30,877 nucleotides of DNA from Pavlovales sp. CCMP2436 (taxonomy: Eukaryota; Haptophyta; Pavlovophyceae; Pavlovales), in contig MU631887.1 in NCBI GenBank assembly GCA_026770615.1, positions 28,376-59,252 on the forward strand, given 5' to 3'. Below the pieces are notes generated by a model. The model did no database searches. It had not been told where the DNA came from and worked only from the letters and a program-made list of their open reading frames with translations. The stretch's first letter is position 1; the number at the start of each line of letters is the position of its first letter. This document shows, piece by piece, positions 1 to 10,016 of the stretch. The position numbers and the translations under genes were made by a program.

Positions 1-132
1 CATATAAGATGGAAGGAAAGATCTGCGCCTCGCCGTTGCAGTCGGCAAAAACTGATTATAATATTTATTTATATATGTCTATATATTAATGTAGGAGGGT
101 TCGGGCTGGCGGTACGTTTCAAGTTCAAGTCA

Positions 133-205
133 GGCTGATCTAAGCGCTCTGACGCAGGCTCCTACGCGCTACGCCGAAGTGGGGAGCTGGTAGAAGTGGT
201 GGATG
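133..205. repeat. dispersed repeat, partner at 28212-28300
   Basis: This stretch aligns in the same orientation with 28212-28300. Shared blocks include a GCTGATCT start, a shared run ACGCGCTACGCC, and a GGTAGAAGT end. The left copy sits just outside the AT-rich viral segment, so the viral insertion or a later rearrangement may have a breakpoint near 206-245. The element type is unknown. Confidence 0.6.
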
Positions 206-487
206 ATGAGGAAGCCGAAAACAAAGCGCTGGAGTCGCTATCCATCAGATATATACCTTCACATGAGATTTTTATCTTCATATATATATGTAGGAAATTA
301 TCGACGTGGTAAATATGCTTCGGATGTTCCTCGTTCCAACCATTTTACATTTTTAAGATGTTGCTATACTAATATCAACGATGATGTTGATACCTCTAAT
401 CAGGTGATAATACAAAAAACAGAACAGTTAGCGTGTATAATAATACAACGCGCCTATCGTCAATATATTCTAAAAAATATATTATAA
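203..487 (+). CDS. small ORF with C-terminal IQ-like motif, function unknown
   Basis: This is a 94-codon ORF starting at tandem ATGs (203 and 206). The first dozen codons lie in or next to a host dispersed repeat, while the rest is AT-rich like the viral segment, so the N-terminus may be a chimera made by insertion. The only recognisable feature is an IQ-like helix near the C-terminus (IIQRAYRQYILKN, about residues 78-92), the type that binds calmodulin or EF-hand proteins in eukaryotes and also occurs in viral proteins. The ORF is convergent with the large minus-strand gene ending at 617. I do not recognise the family. It may be a truncated viral gene rather than a functional one. Confidence 0.35.
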   Translation: MMRKPKTKRWSRYPSDIYLHMRFLSSYIYVGNYRRGKYASDVPRSNHFTFLRCCYTNINDDVDTSNQVIIQKTEQLACIIIQRAYRQYILKNIL

Positions 488-616
488 ATTTAGCATGTCC
501 TCTTGTTCTAAATCTTCTGTTCATGTGACTACGGTCATGCTTAAAACCTTATCTGGGTAGCTTATCCATGTTTTATTTGCTGCGTTACTGATACTATTAT
601 TGATCACACCCAAATG

Positions 617-2987
617 TTATTTCGACGTATTTGTAACTAAAGGCATACTACCGCCAAAATTTAACGGATTTACTGTAGTCCTTGCGGTACGATTATCCGA
701 GAAGTACATCTTGAAATCGGCAATATTGTGAGCTTCGGCATAGCCTGTGAACCTCAATAAATTATTATTCACACCGCCAGAATAAGACATATCGAAGCCT
801 ACAGATGTATTTGTCAAAGTTGTCGTGGATTTAGTACCATTAAAATAGAGATCAATTAAGATTTTATTATCTGTGCCTACTAATCGATTGATAACTATCT
901 CGACCTGAGTCCATGCTGTTGTCGAAAGCAAACCGTCATTACCGCTATACGACGCTGAAGCGTTAATTTACTTATAATTTCCATTAGCATCGATGAACAT
1001 GTAAGAAAGCTTGGAATTGTTGATTCTTAGCATCATGCCACGTGATAAATTCCCTGCTCCACTGCTCATTGTATTGACTCCGAGATCAGTAATTTTTGGA
1101 AGCTTACCTATCGTGAATATTGGCGTATCTTTCGCTGCTGTATTCTTTAATTTTATTTTAAACAACAATCGCATACCTGTAGCGTTTGCTAATTTACTAG
1201 CTATCAATATGAATGTATTCGTTGTACCAATATTACCATATACTGTATAAGGATTTAACACGTTGATGTAACCGTAGTCTGTTCCCAGGGTACTATCAGT
1301 ATATAGTGTATTAGTCGTACCAGTCCCAGATCTTATAAGTGTTATGGCTCGACCAGTGATATCACTAAGAGCATTACTAAATATATATTCTACAAATGAT
1401 GTAACAACATCCACGATTTCACTCGATAATTCGTTCGTTCTAAGCCAGGCACGTGACAAACCAGCTGCGTAAAATATTATACATATTGGTAAAGCTGTGT
1501 AGCTATTATATCTAAAAATTATCGTGTTACTCAATCCGGCCGATGTTTGGCGTGTTATTGTCATACTTTTATTGATAGTTTCGTTCACAAAAGTCGGCGG
1601 TAGTTGACTGTAATATATTACGTTTGAATCCACTATGTAAATAGGCAAATTAATGCCAATACTGATAGCTCCATCTGGATAAATTTTAACGTCTACCCCA
1701 CATGTCGGTTTCGTCCAACCGATTTTTGTCCCATTATCAGATGCTACGATAGGTGGATTACTAGATTGTTTTTTAATAGAATCATTAATAACTTTCGCCA
1801 AAGCGCCTAATGATGCTAAACCTTTTGCTATGAATTTAAAGAAGTTCTCGACACCGCCTATATCCATTTGCAAACCGTCTAGCGAAAATTGTGAAGTGAT
1901 GAGAATATGAAATATAATTGTAAACGCACTTTGTCCGATTGTAAGCGTTTCATTTGAGTTTCCGTACGAATGTAGGTGTCCAAACGCCACACTATCTGAA
2001 CAAGTTAAGTAGATTCCCATAGAATAAGCATTTACCGGAACGATAACTTCTAAAGTAGCACCATCTTCTTGTGAATTTGCGTTTGTAGCACTTTCATTAT
2101 AAGGGATGGCAAAATATAACGAAGGACTACGTAATACTAAATTTGGCCGACAAGATTGTTTAATGCTGTACCATTCTTATACAATAAAGTTATTGGTTTT
2201 ATAGGACGAATATATGGCGCTAAAACTTTATATTCTTTATCATAATTCAAAAATTCAGTTGATAATTTATTTGAAGATACGCATTTTCTCCACATTTTTA
2301 CATTCGTAAATGTTTCGCCTGACGTATATTTTCTTTGATGAAGTTTAATATTATATTTTCCGATAATATTAATAGGTTTGGTTAACTGAACGCTTGCAGA
2401 ATGTCCATCTATATATACCGTTAATAATCTCGTTTTAGAAATGGTAAAATCAAATCGAGTCACTCCGCCAAGTACATAATCAACATTATCAACAGTTAGA
2501 TAATCTAATCCTGTTGAAGTGTTTAACGTATTGATATCGCAATTTACTGAAGTTGTTCCTGGAATATTTTGAAAATTAAAACTCAAATCTCTGATGAACT
2601 CCAGTTCTGACGGCATCGGCGAATCAAGAACAGTTGCAAATTCAATGCTGAGAATTAAATCGTATGAATATGATACAATAGTGTCATTAATATATATATA
2701 CGAAAAACTATAATCTTTTACGTCAAACCTGTTAAGATCTCGCAGTGTAAACTCGACGTTTGCATTATCATTTACCGTAAAGTTTTCGAATTTTATCGAT
2801 TGTAGATATTCGGAATTTGGATAGATCACTGCGGTGCTACTAATCGTTGGTGATGCCAAATTTTCCACGACATCATAAAGCGCTAATAAAGACCCCTTAA
2901 ACCATGCCGTCGGTGGTATTGATATTGCTGTTAAATCTAAAGCAGAACTCAATAAAATATTCTGTTTCGAAATTAACGATGCTCTTA
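617..2987 (-). pseudogene. decayed viral adhesin/fibre gene, C-terminal part, beta-sandwich (LamG/ConA-like) domains
   Basis: Two long open stretches (2952-2137 and 2020-617) belong together. The second is one frame interrupted only by a TAA at 968-970: the codons downstream (931-617) continue in the same frame and keep the same style. A frame change near 2150 joins the first stretch to codons that stay open through 2020. The protein is rich in Ser, Thr, Asn and aromatic residues, with alternating hydrophobic strands and blocks such as WTQVEIVINRL and IADFKMYFSD. These are typical of LamG/concanavalin-like beta-sandwich domains (heuristic, no profile search). There are no transmembrane or signal segments. 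Viral receptor-binding fibres often end in such domains. The sequence runs on from 4690-2988 and may be the C-terminus of the same giant gene. It is non-functional as it stands. Confidence 0.55.
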
Positions 2988-4690
2988 TTAGTAGTTATTA
3001 AGAAAATTTAGATAAGCATTATTGATAGTCTGAACTCTAAAATCTACATATTTTTGTGTTTGCTTGACTATGGACAAATTCATGGGAGGATCAACACTAT
3101 CTAATCGACGATTTTCGATATCGCTCGATGTTATCGTATCGGTTAACCAAATATTTATATTAGATAAATATGGTGAATCAGTGTAATTTCTTGAAATCTT
3201 AAATCTATTTACACCGTTCCCAGTCGATCCGAATACAAGCGACGTGTTGGTAGTATTTTGAGACACTGCTACACTAATCCCATCCGCCCACAATTTTATT
3301 TGAACAAATGAACCAGAAGCTGGTATTTGAATAACAAAATTGGTCTATTTAGGCGATGTTACAAAAATCGTAAAGGATCCATTTGTGTCACGACGTAATA
3401 ATTGACATCTATTATTATTAAGTACTCTTAGAAAAACCCCGACTGCCGCAGAATTTGATGAACCTGTTGCATAGCTTGTAGTAATTTGACCACCAAATCC
3501 CAGAACCGTAGATGACTAGTTTGTATTAGTTTGAAAAAGTTTAATATCAAACGATATTGTTAATCCGGTTCCACTTGTGGTTGATGATATAGTAAGTCTT
3601 GATAAATCACTTATAAAAGTTGACATATCACCACGTCTAAAGTATTGCTTTCCATCTATATTTCTACCCGATTCTGTAATAGCTCCGTCTAAGTGCTTAC
3701 CATTTCCTGACGTATCTTTATTATCATATAGTAAATATTCAACATCTCTATCTGGTAATGACAGAGTTAAATCATCAATAAATGTTTCTGTAAATGTCGG
3801 TTTTAAGAATATTTTGAAATCGGATAAATAACAAGTACCTGCGTATATTTGTAATAAATTAGTTCTTAAATTAGTGGCTGTAAATAATCTTAACAGAGTT
3901 ATGACGGCACCACTCGTAACATACGTTTCTAAAATATTATCAATATAAATATCAACATCTCCAATATTAGATATCACTATGTCGTAATGTCTCCAGTTAT
4001 TTATCGTATTGAATATATCTAACGTAAAAGTTTTTCTAAACGTACCTAATCGACTAATCTAACTCTCATATTTGTAGAATTAAATAAAATACTTACCCCT
4101 TCGCATTCACTTTCCGTATTGCTTGAAAATGTAGCATCATAGTAATCACCTATAGAAAATATCTTTCGATATCCTGAGTCCGTAATATTCTTAAAATCGA
4201 ATGAAATAACCATACCAGTGTTTAGTCCAGTAATCGATCCCAATATAGTATATTGTACTGTAACCGGATCCATTCATGTCTCGATCATTCCGTCATCGAA
4301 TTGAACATTCGCTTTATCAGTCAACGGTTCAATTTTATATAAATCTTCAGACAAACCTGTATACATTAAATAGTTATCTTTCCCACTAAAATCCATATTA
4401 TTAATGATACAATATTCCACAAAAGCTGATCCGTTTCGGTTTATAAAAGGCTCGGCTGTCAAATTTACGACAGTACCATACGGGATTTGTTGATTAAACG
4501 GTTAACGTAAAGTGTATAAATCCAAATTTTGATTTGTCATAAAACCGTCAAATTATTGCAAATAATCGGCTTCCAAAAATTTAAGATTACTGACGACTGG
4601 GACGCCTGCGTATGTAGTTAACGCAATTATCTGCGCCTCTACATTTGGCAAATTTGGCGTTGATATAATTCCAGTAAAATTAGCTCCTGA
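2988..4690 (-). pseudogene. decayed viral adhesin/fibre gene, middle part, repeated LamG-like domains
   Basis: Reading leftward from about 4690, one frame is recognisable to 4046, with stops inside it near 4553 and 4503 and a TGA at 4274-4276 directly before an ATG. A frame change near 4045 moves the reading to the frame that continues to 2988. That frame contains TAG at 3516-3518 and another near 3346, with fully protein-like sequence on both sides of each. Recurrent motifs are a beta-strand followed by NWRHYDIVISNIGDVDIYID, typical of the ligand-side strands of LamG-like domains, and a strand-turn-strand YLSDFKIFL. At least two such domains can be seen. All three stop codons are used as interruptions, so this is decay and not codon reassignment. 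Whether it was once separate from its neighbours cannot be decided here. Confidence 0.55.
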
Positions 4691-4734
4691 TAAATAGCTT
4701 TTTGTAGAAGCTTAATATCGGTGTTTATGATGCT

Positions 4735-6731
4735 TTATTTCAAATTTGTTTTATCGTTTAATCCAAGCGCATATATATCGGTAGCTAATGATCGACTATT
4801 CAGTGTTGATATATTGCTATTTATTACAGTATTAGAACTGTTAAAATCGCTTTGATTTGTTTTTAATGATATATTGCTATTAATAAAAATATCATTTAAA
4901 TTATAATCGGTTGCGTTTACTTTGAGTAATAGATTACTTGATACATTAATAATATTCGAATCATATCGTAAATTTGAACTATTAACATTACTGTTTAAAG
5001 TTATAAAATCGCTTTGGTTCGTTTTGACTAACAGATTACAAGATACATTTACAATATTTGAATCGTATCGCAAATTTGAACTATTCACATTGCTGTTTAA
5101 AATTGTGAAATCAGTATTATTAGTTTTGAGTGATCTACTCAGAACAGTCAGACGCCAGTTTGAATCCCTATCATAAATATATTACTATTGATTACAATAT
5201 TATTAGTGTTATAATCGCTCGTATTGACTTTTAAAGTTATATTGGAATCGTATCGCAAATTTGAACTATTAACATTATTTTTTAAAATTGTAAAATCAGT
5301 ATTATTAGTTTTGAGTGATATATTACTGGCATTTATAGCCATCGAAATCGTGATGTTGCTGTTGTTATTGTTGTATGTAGCTATATCAACTTTCAACGAC
5401 ATTAGGCTGTCTGATTCTAACTTTGTATATCTATTATCAAAACTTATATTTGCGTTATATTTGTATTCATCAAAATCCATAATCGGCAATTTACTCGGTA
5501 ATAGCGTGCATATACCAACGATATTCAACGTGTTTAGTGAAATTGCTGCTCCTGCTGTAACTAAACCTAATGCGTTCGTAGTCGATAAAACAATTGCCGA
5601 TATTGCTATGTTGCTTGTTGTTGTTATATTACTATTTATTCGTAAAAAACCTTGATTATAATCGGTAATATTATGTTTAAGATTGATACTATTATCGTAG
5701 CGATTATTTGAAGAATTAACGATATTGCTAAAAACACTGTGATCCTAAATATTATATATTAATGCTATGCTGTTATTCAGATTTAAATTATTTGTATTAT
5801 AATTTACGGTATTAAATTTTGTAATGAGATTTGAAGTATTTGACGAAACAACGTTTGATAAATTTATAAAATCCTGATCATTATTTACTGAACTGGTTGG
5901 TCTATTTTGTAATCGAGTATATTGCTATCGTATCGAATATTTGATGTATTAATGACGTTGCTAAAAGTGTTAAATAATGACCCATTCACTTTATAAGATA
6001 AATATGTATCAGTATCCTGGCTTGTGTAATAATGATTAAATTTGTTGGTATTTGATGTAATCATGTTATCATATCTAATATTTGACGATTCTACTATTGA
6101 TTTATCTGCTTTCGTGTCTACTAATGTCGTGATATCTGTTATATCATACTTTATAACATCAATAGAATTAGAATTTGATATAACTCTACCGTCTAAATTC
6201 AGAAACCCTTCGTCTATTTTTTTCACGACTTGGCCGCCTAATGTCATACTCCCAGATATTAAACTCGCACCGACGATGTTTTTGACATCGCCAAGTTCGT
6301 TAAGCGTGTTATTGATAACTGCGTTAGCTGCGTCCTGTAACAAATCCTTTATTGCCTGAGTGGAAAGATAGTTATTAAACTCCCCTTTTGACAAATAATT
6401 ATATGCTATATTGTTGTTGAATTCTCAGATGTAATATATTCGGATGATAAGAGTCTCAGATTTATAGCTTCATTTGATGTTGTCAATTCTGTATTCATTA
6501 GAGATATTTTCCATTCATATTTTCTATATTTCCATTTGTTATTCCTAAATTTCCTTTTGTTATCGCTTAATTTCCGTTCGTTGTACTAATAGAAGAATTT
6601 ATTAGACATAATTGGTAATTTGTTTCTGTTTTAAACACATTTAACGAACTGCCTAATGTTGTTATATTACATGTGTTCGAATTTGTAATAGTCGTTAATT
6701 CGTTGCACGCTTGCTCGCCAAAACCAGACAT
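4735..6731 (-). pseudogene. decayed viral fibre gene, N-terminal stalk with NSSNLRYDSNI repeats
   Basis: The likely start is the ATG at 6731, which opens with MSGFGEQACNE; a TA-rich stretch lies 5-15 bases upstream. The frame is then broken several times. Recognisable pieces are 6731-6400, 6394-5885, 5880-5530, 5528-5148 and 5088-4735. The body is a repeat array of about 40-50 residues per unit, with cores NSSNLRYDSNI and NISLKTNxSDF. It is rich in Asn, Ser, Ile and Leu, and resembles the triple-helical or coiled-coil stalks of phage and giant-virus fibres. The segment at 6394-6240 looks non-repetitive and could be a virion-anchoring head. Inside one repeat unit a 44-bp mobile repeat (5135-5178) has inserted and breaks the frame. 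Downstream, the reading continues with a frame change into LamG-like domains, so stalk and tip may be one gene of about 2,000 codons. No database comparison was possible. Confidence 0.6.
5135..5178 (+). mobile_element. short dispersed repeat R1 inserted in the fibre gene
   Basis: The fibre gene repeats itself here, so the insertion can be defined exactly. At 5301-5335 the parallel unit reads AGTTTTGAGTGAT directly followed by ATATTACT. At 5122 the same sequence is split after GTGAT by 44 bases containing CAGAACAGTCAGACGCCAG and ending CCCTATCATAAAT. A 2-base AT at both edges could be a target duplication or chance. Other R1 copies are at 6971, 9302, 16738, 21541 and 27952-28114. Confidence 0.75.
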
Positions 6732-6760
6732 CTTATAATATAGCGGAGATTTTTTATCAG

Positions 6761-6761
<1 letters not shown>

Positions 6762-6818
<57 letters not shown>
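6762..6818. repeat. (TA)n microsatellite between divergent viral genes
   Basis: This is an uninterrupted TA run of about 57 bases. It lies between the start of the fibre gene (minus, 6731) and the first readable codons of the lipase-like gene (plus, from about 6819), in what should be their shared promoter. The start codon of the lipase-like gene cannot be found and may have been lost in this tract. Confidence 0.9.
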
Positions 6819-6821
<3 letters not shown>

Positions 6822-7530
6822 GACAAATTAGAAAACAACGTATTTCATTTTTCGGTAGACCTACAAGAAGCACTTTTTTGTTCAATAGATATATGAATAC
6901 TGGATCGAATAAATCTATATCTGTAGATCCTATTGTTGAACAAAACCCACTATTAGAAAATGCGATCAACATTCAGAACAGTCAGACACCAGCTTGAATC
7001 CCTATCATAAATATACTTAAAAGCTTCCTACAGTGATCAGAATGCTATGGAAAAAATGAAAAATATAGGTTACAATCATGATGTTGATTTATCAAATAAT
7101 GAGACCAATGTTTATACCAGAGATGGGAAAGCTTTGATATTACACCGAGGTAGTTCGAGCTAAAGATTTTTTAATAAGTGAAGTTTTACTCGCTTTTCAC
7201 TATTCGAGTTTAGACCCACGTGTATGGTCTGCTAAGAAAATTATAAGACAGATGCAACTAAAATATAATACTATCCCTGACCACGTTAGTCATAGCTTAG
7301 GTGGTTGGTTGGCTGAAATATGCGCTGATCCTTTGGCGTTTATTCTGACTTATAATAAAGGTGCTTCGCCTTTCCATCTAACTAAAGTTATATCACCAAG
7401 ACAGTTAGATATTCGTACACGTGGCGATTTGGTTTCGTTGTTAAGTAAATTTCAAAACAGTAATTCGCTAATTATAGAAAACAGAGGTAAAGGTTTCTTA
7501 GACACGCATAATTTAAACAATCTTGATTAA
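6819..7530 (+). pseudogene. viral lipase-like (class 3 type alpha/beta hydrolase) gene, disrupted
   Basis: Only the last 92 codons (7252-7530) form an ORF, but related coding sequence extends upstream in pieces. From 6819 a basic N-terminal part (contains RISFFGRPTRS) runs to about 6970. It is then cut by a 46-49-bp R1 insertion and resumes at about 7020. A further frame break lies near 7155-7180. The order of motifs matches class 3 lipases: a strand with VYTRDGKALILHRGS (the oxyanion-strand RG(T/S) region), a helix DPRVWSAKKI, then HVSHSLGGWLAE, the nucleophile elbow with Ser in the GxSxG-like SHSLGG. In most lipases this motif is GHSLGG; here the first Gly is Ser. Downstream Asp and His of the triad cannot be assigned. 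The 3' end overlaps the capsid-type gene tail to tail. Several large DNA viruses encode such hydrolases. Confidence 0.55.
6971..7018 (+). mobile_element. short dispersed repeat R1 inserted in the lipase-like gene
   Basis: Coding sequence ending GCGATCAAC is separated from coding sequence resuming near AAAGCTTCC by a block with the R1 core CAGAACAGTCAGACACCAG and the end CCCTATCATAAATATA. The outer few bases at each edge are ambiguous (46-49 bp). It carries an in-frame TGA and shifts the frame. Confidence 0.7.
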
Positions 7531-8310
7531 TCTTTATAAAACACAAATGTTAAGGCAAATGTATTGTAAAACGGTAAAGGTGTAACATTCTCATCGGTCA
7601 TATCGATATCAATATAATCGATAGAATTATTTCTAAGCGGTTGAGTAATAAAAGGGCGCTCAAATGGGATGATATCACCATAATTTGCGTTATTCGCTAT
7701 CGAGGCTATGATTTTCTGGACGTCATCAGACTGCTGTCATTCGATTTATCTAATTGCAAAGATTTGTTAAAACATATGTAAATCTGTTTTGGGAAAAGGA
7801 TGTCCCAAGTCCCGAGTGTTTTCGTGGTACCTACATAGGGACTGTTAAAGATTGAATACAAATACCTAAACGTAAAGCTAATCCCGTCGGGAGAATTGTT
7901 AAATCTAATGAGGCGTTTGTGTTATCGATAGACATGATTCGCGTGGTAGCAGAGAAAACCGAAAATGATAGCGGATTTGGGAAAGATACACCTGTATCAG
8001 TACGAATAGCTGATTTTGATCCCATGGCAGTTGTGATCGCCCCAACATCGGCGTAATACCCTGAGTCTATCGTGATTGTATAAAAAACGGTTGGTGTTTG
8101 TGTATAGAAAAACGTCAGTGTTTGGCCTTCTCCATATACATTTGGAAACTTACGGGATATTTGAATATTATAAAGTTGAATGAATAAATTGGATTTAACT
8201 GACCTGGGTACGATCGAATTATCAAAATTCCACTGGAATTTACCGACTGAAGGATCACTGATATCACTCGTTTGAGAGCTAAGAAATAATGGATAGGGTG
8301 CGTTATCCAT
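7527..8310 (-). pseudogene. capsid-type structural protein (PLV/virophage minor capsid or penton-like), frameshifted
   Basis: It opens with ATG at 8310 (MDNAPYPLFLSS) and is open to 7831. Reading frame changes near 7850 and again near 7735 let the same gene continue to a TAA at 7527-7529, giving about 260 codons overall. The N-terminal half follows a pattern familiar from small capsid proteins of polinton-like viruses: a short greasy start, a strand FQWNFDNSI, a strand LFIQLYNIQISRKFPNVYG, and then YTITIDSGYYADVGAIT, where a strand is followed by a G(F/Y)Y turn and a helix. I assign it by this pattern only, so penton versus other minor capsid protein is open. It would form virion vertices or jelly-roll capsomers. 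Its last codons overlap the end of the lipase-like gene on the other strand. It is broken, so inactive. Confidence 0.5.
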
Positions 8311-8332
8311 GTCTGTATATAAGAGAAGATTT

Positions 8333-8710
8333 TTATTTATTATGATTATATATATCTGGTGTATTTGATATATATATTTGAATTCTTGTCTTGTTCACTT
8401 TAAATTTGGCTGAGACTTCTTCAGAGATTAAGTTAATATTTCTATCCGGTAATGTTTCAATATATTTTTTAGTTTCAGTAAAGTTTTTATCAAGATAAGC
8501 ATCTGCTTTTTTGCCTGAAAGTAACGAACTGCGATTTATTACAAAATATTTTTCTACTGGTTCTTGTGGGATTGATGGGAAATTTTCAGATATATCGCTA
8601 CGATTAAAATTTCCGATTGATGATATCAAAGATTTACGAACCGCCTCTTTATCAAGACGTGGTTTTAAAGCGCGATTTGTTAAACGTGCTCCCTCAAGGT
8701 TGTTCGGAGA
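8333..8710 (-). CDS. 5'-truncated viral ORF, function unknown
   Basis: An open frame runs leftward from about 8710 to a stop at 8333, about 125 codons, with no ATG near its right end. The AT-rich viral composition ends at about 8,715-8,730, so the N-terminus was probably removed at the edge of the viral segment. The protein is charged and helical (contains RALKPRLDKEAVRKSLISS and KNFTETKKYIETLPD), with no membrane segment. It lies 22 bp upstream of the capsid-type gene on the same strand, suggesting co-transcription. I do not recognise it. Confidence 0.45.
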   Translation of the reverse strand, partial: SPNNLEGARLTNRALKPRLDKEAVRKSLISSIGNFNRSDISENFPSIPQEPVEKYFVINRSSLLSGKKADAYLDKNFTETKKYIETLPDRNINLISEEVSAKFKVNKTRIQIYISNTPDIYNHNK

Positions 8711-8730
8711 AAGTGAAGAAAATGGGCCTC

Positions 8731-9300
8731 AAATAGAGAGGTACCTTAAGAACGAAAAAAACTTTAGCCTCCATTTTTTGGGGTTTTTCTTGTATTTAAA
8801 AAAGGGAATTTTTAAGGGCAGGCGGTCTTGCCGGGTAGAGTACTTAGTCCCTAAACCCATGTCCAAGCCTTGCCCCTCTTGCCCATGCCCTAGCCCTCGC
8901 ACTGTCCCTGTCCCTGACCCTTCATAATAACGTACGCGGGCCTAGGCCTTACCTGGGGGCGATCGTAAGGCTAGAAAATAACACCTAAAGCAATTAAGAA
9001 ATAACAGACGTTGGGGCTTCACAAACTAAGCCTCATTGCCGGTCAGAGAGAGCCAAATCAGCAATTAAGAAACTGGGCCTCACTGCCACTGGGGCCTAAG
9101 AAACCCTAAGAAACTGGGCCTCAGTCAGATTCCCAGTTTTTTTTATGCCCGTCTATGACTGGAGGAGACCAGGATGAAGATGGCGCGGACAACTAGAGTG
9201 AGGTTGAGGAGTGATAAATTGCGAGCCGCGCAGATGTTCTAGTATAACTTAATAACTACACTATAAGATAGCGCAGTAGCTAGCTCTCTTAATTCAATTA
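8731..9300. other. gene-free stretch, edge of viral segment and degenerate repeats
   Basis: No convincing gene. 8860-8925 is a C/T-rich simple sequence with CCCTGTCCCTGACCC. 8985-9140 carries repeated blocks AAGAAACTGGGCCTCA, resembling the inner part of the TA-flanked MITE described at 10957 (GAGGCTCAGTTTCTTA), so it may be an old copy. Confidence 0.4.
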
Positions 9301-9301
9301 T

Positions 9302-9516
9302 ATATTGACTGATAGGGATTCAAGCTGGCGTCTGACTGTTCTGAATGTTTTGCTGGTCTGAGCGCTGCGTCGCCCATTGCCTGCTGCGTGCCTTAGTCGG
9401 CTGCGCTGGCTTGGGCGCCACCGCGCGTGCCGATGAATCTCCGGTAGTGTGCCCGGGCAAGGGCGTTTAGGGAGATGATCTGCTGGTTGCTGTTTGTCGT
9501 GTTCCCAAGCTGGGCA
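9302..9516 (-). repeat. long copy of dispersed repeat R1
   Basis: Reverse-complement match to 16738-16946 over about 208 bp. Homology runs from the fixed R1 end (CCCTATCAT side, at 9302-9312) through the R1 core and into sequence that in the other copy is translatable (NTTNSNQQIISLNALAR). At the other end similarity stops abruptly at GGGAACACGAC. The copies therefore share one fixed end and differ at the other, as in 5'-truncated retroelements. Confidence 0.7.
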
Positions 9517-9588
9517 GCGATCGGGGCCAGCGCGCTCAAGCGCGCGAGCAGCAGCTGCGCATGGCCGCGTGCCATATATGATATAATG

Positions 9589-9672
9589 ATCCCTGCTGCC
9601 AGGACTAACGTCTGACGTCGACCAAGTCAGTGAGTGAACAACACCTGTTGAACCATACTGAGCCGCTCTATA
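9589..9672 (+). repeat. dispersed repeat R4, ending in a TA tract
   Basis: Near-identical to 25494-25576 (plus) and to inverted copies at 25602-25670 and 30786-30840. The fixed end reads GAACCATACTGAGCCGCT and is followed at once by (TA)n at 9671-9687. Together with the R1 copy at 9302 it brackets about 370 bp, both ends abutting TA-rich sequence. Confidence 0.7.
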
Positions 9673-10016
9673 TATATATATATATTAAATAATGAATTAT
9701 TAAAAAATTAAAAACGGCGCTTTCCTAACACTCGACCCTTTTGAGTGTGTAGCAAAGTGTCTTAACACAAACAGGCTTCAGCGCGTCCGCTGGAAGCCAT
9801 GCTGCAAGATCGAACGTCCGTATGAGAAATCGTTATAAATTTATTCTAATTTGTGAACAAAGGCAACCGTATGGATATTGGTTCACAAACAATTACAAAA
9901 TAGGTTATTTCCCAACTTTGAAGATCTCCCTGGACGTAGAATTTCCCAGAGAACATTTTTGCATGTATGCATGTATGTACCGAGAACTAATTCCGTCAGA
10001 AATGACGAGAAATGGG

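Noticed and set aside
617..4462. Alternative genetic code or stop-codon readthrough in the viral genes
   Set aside because: TAA, TAG and TGA all interrupt the frames and frameshifts occur as well, which fits pseudogene decay better than reassignment of one codon.
4735..5528. CRISPR-like array from the regular repeats
   Set aside because: The repeats are in-frame protein repeats of a fibre gene with diverged units, with no constant repeat and unique spacers.
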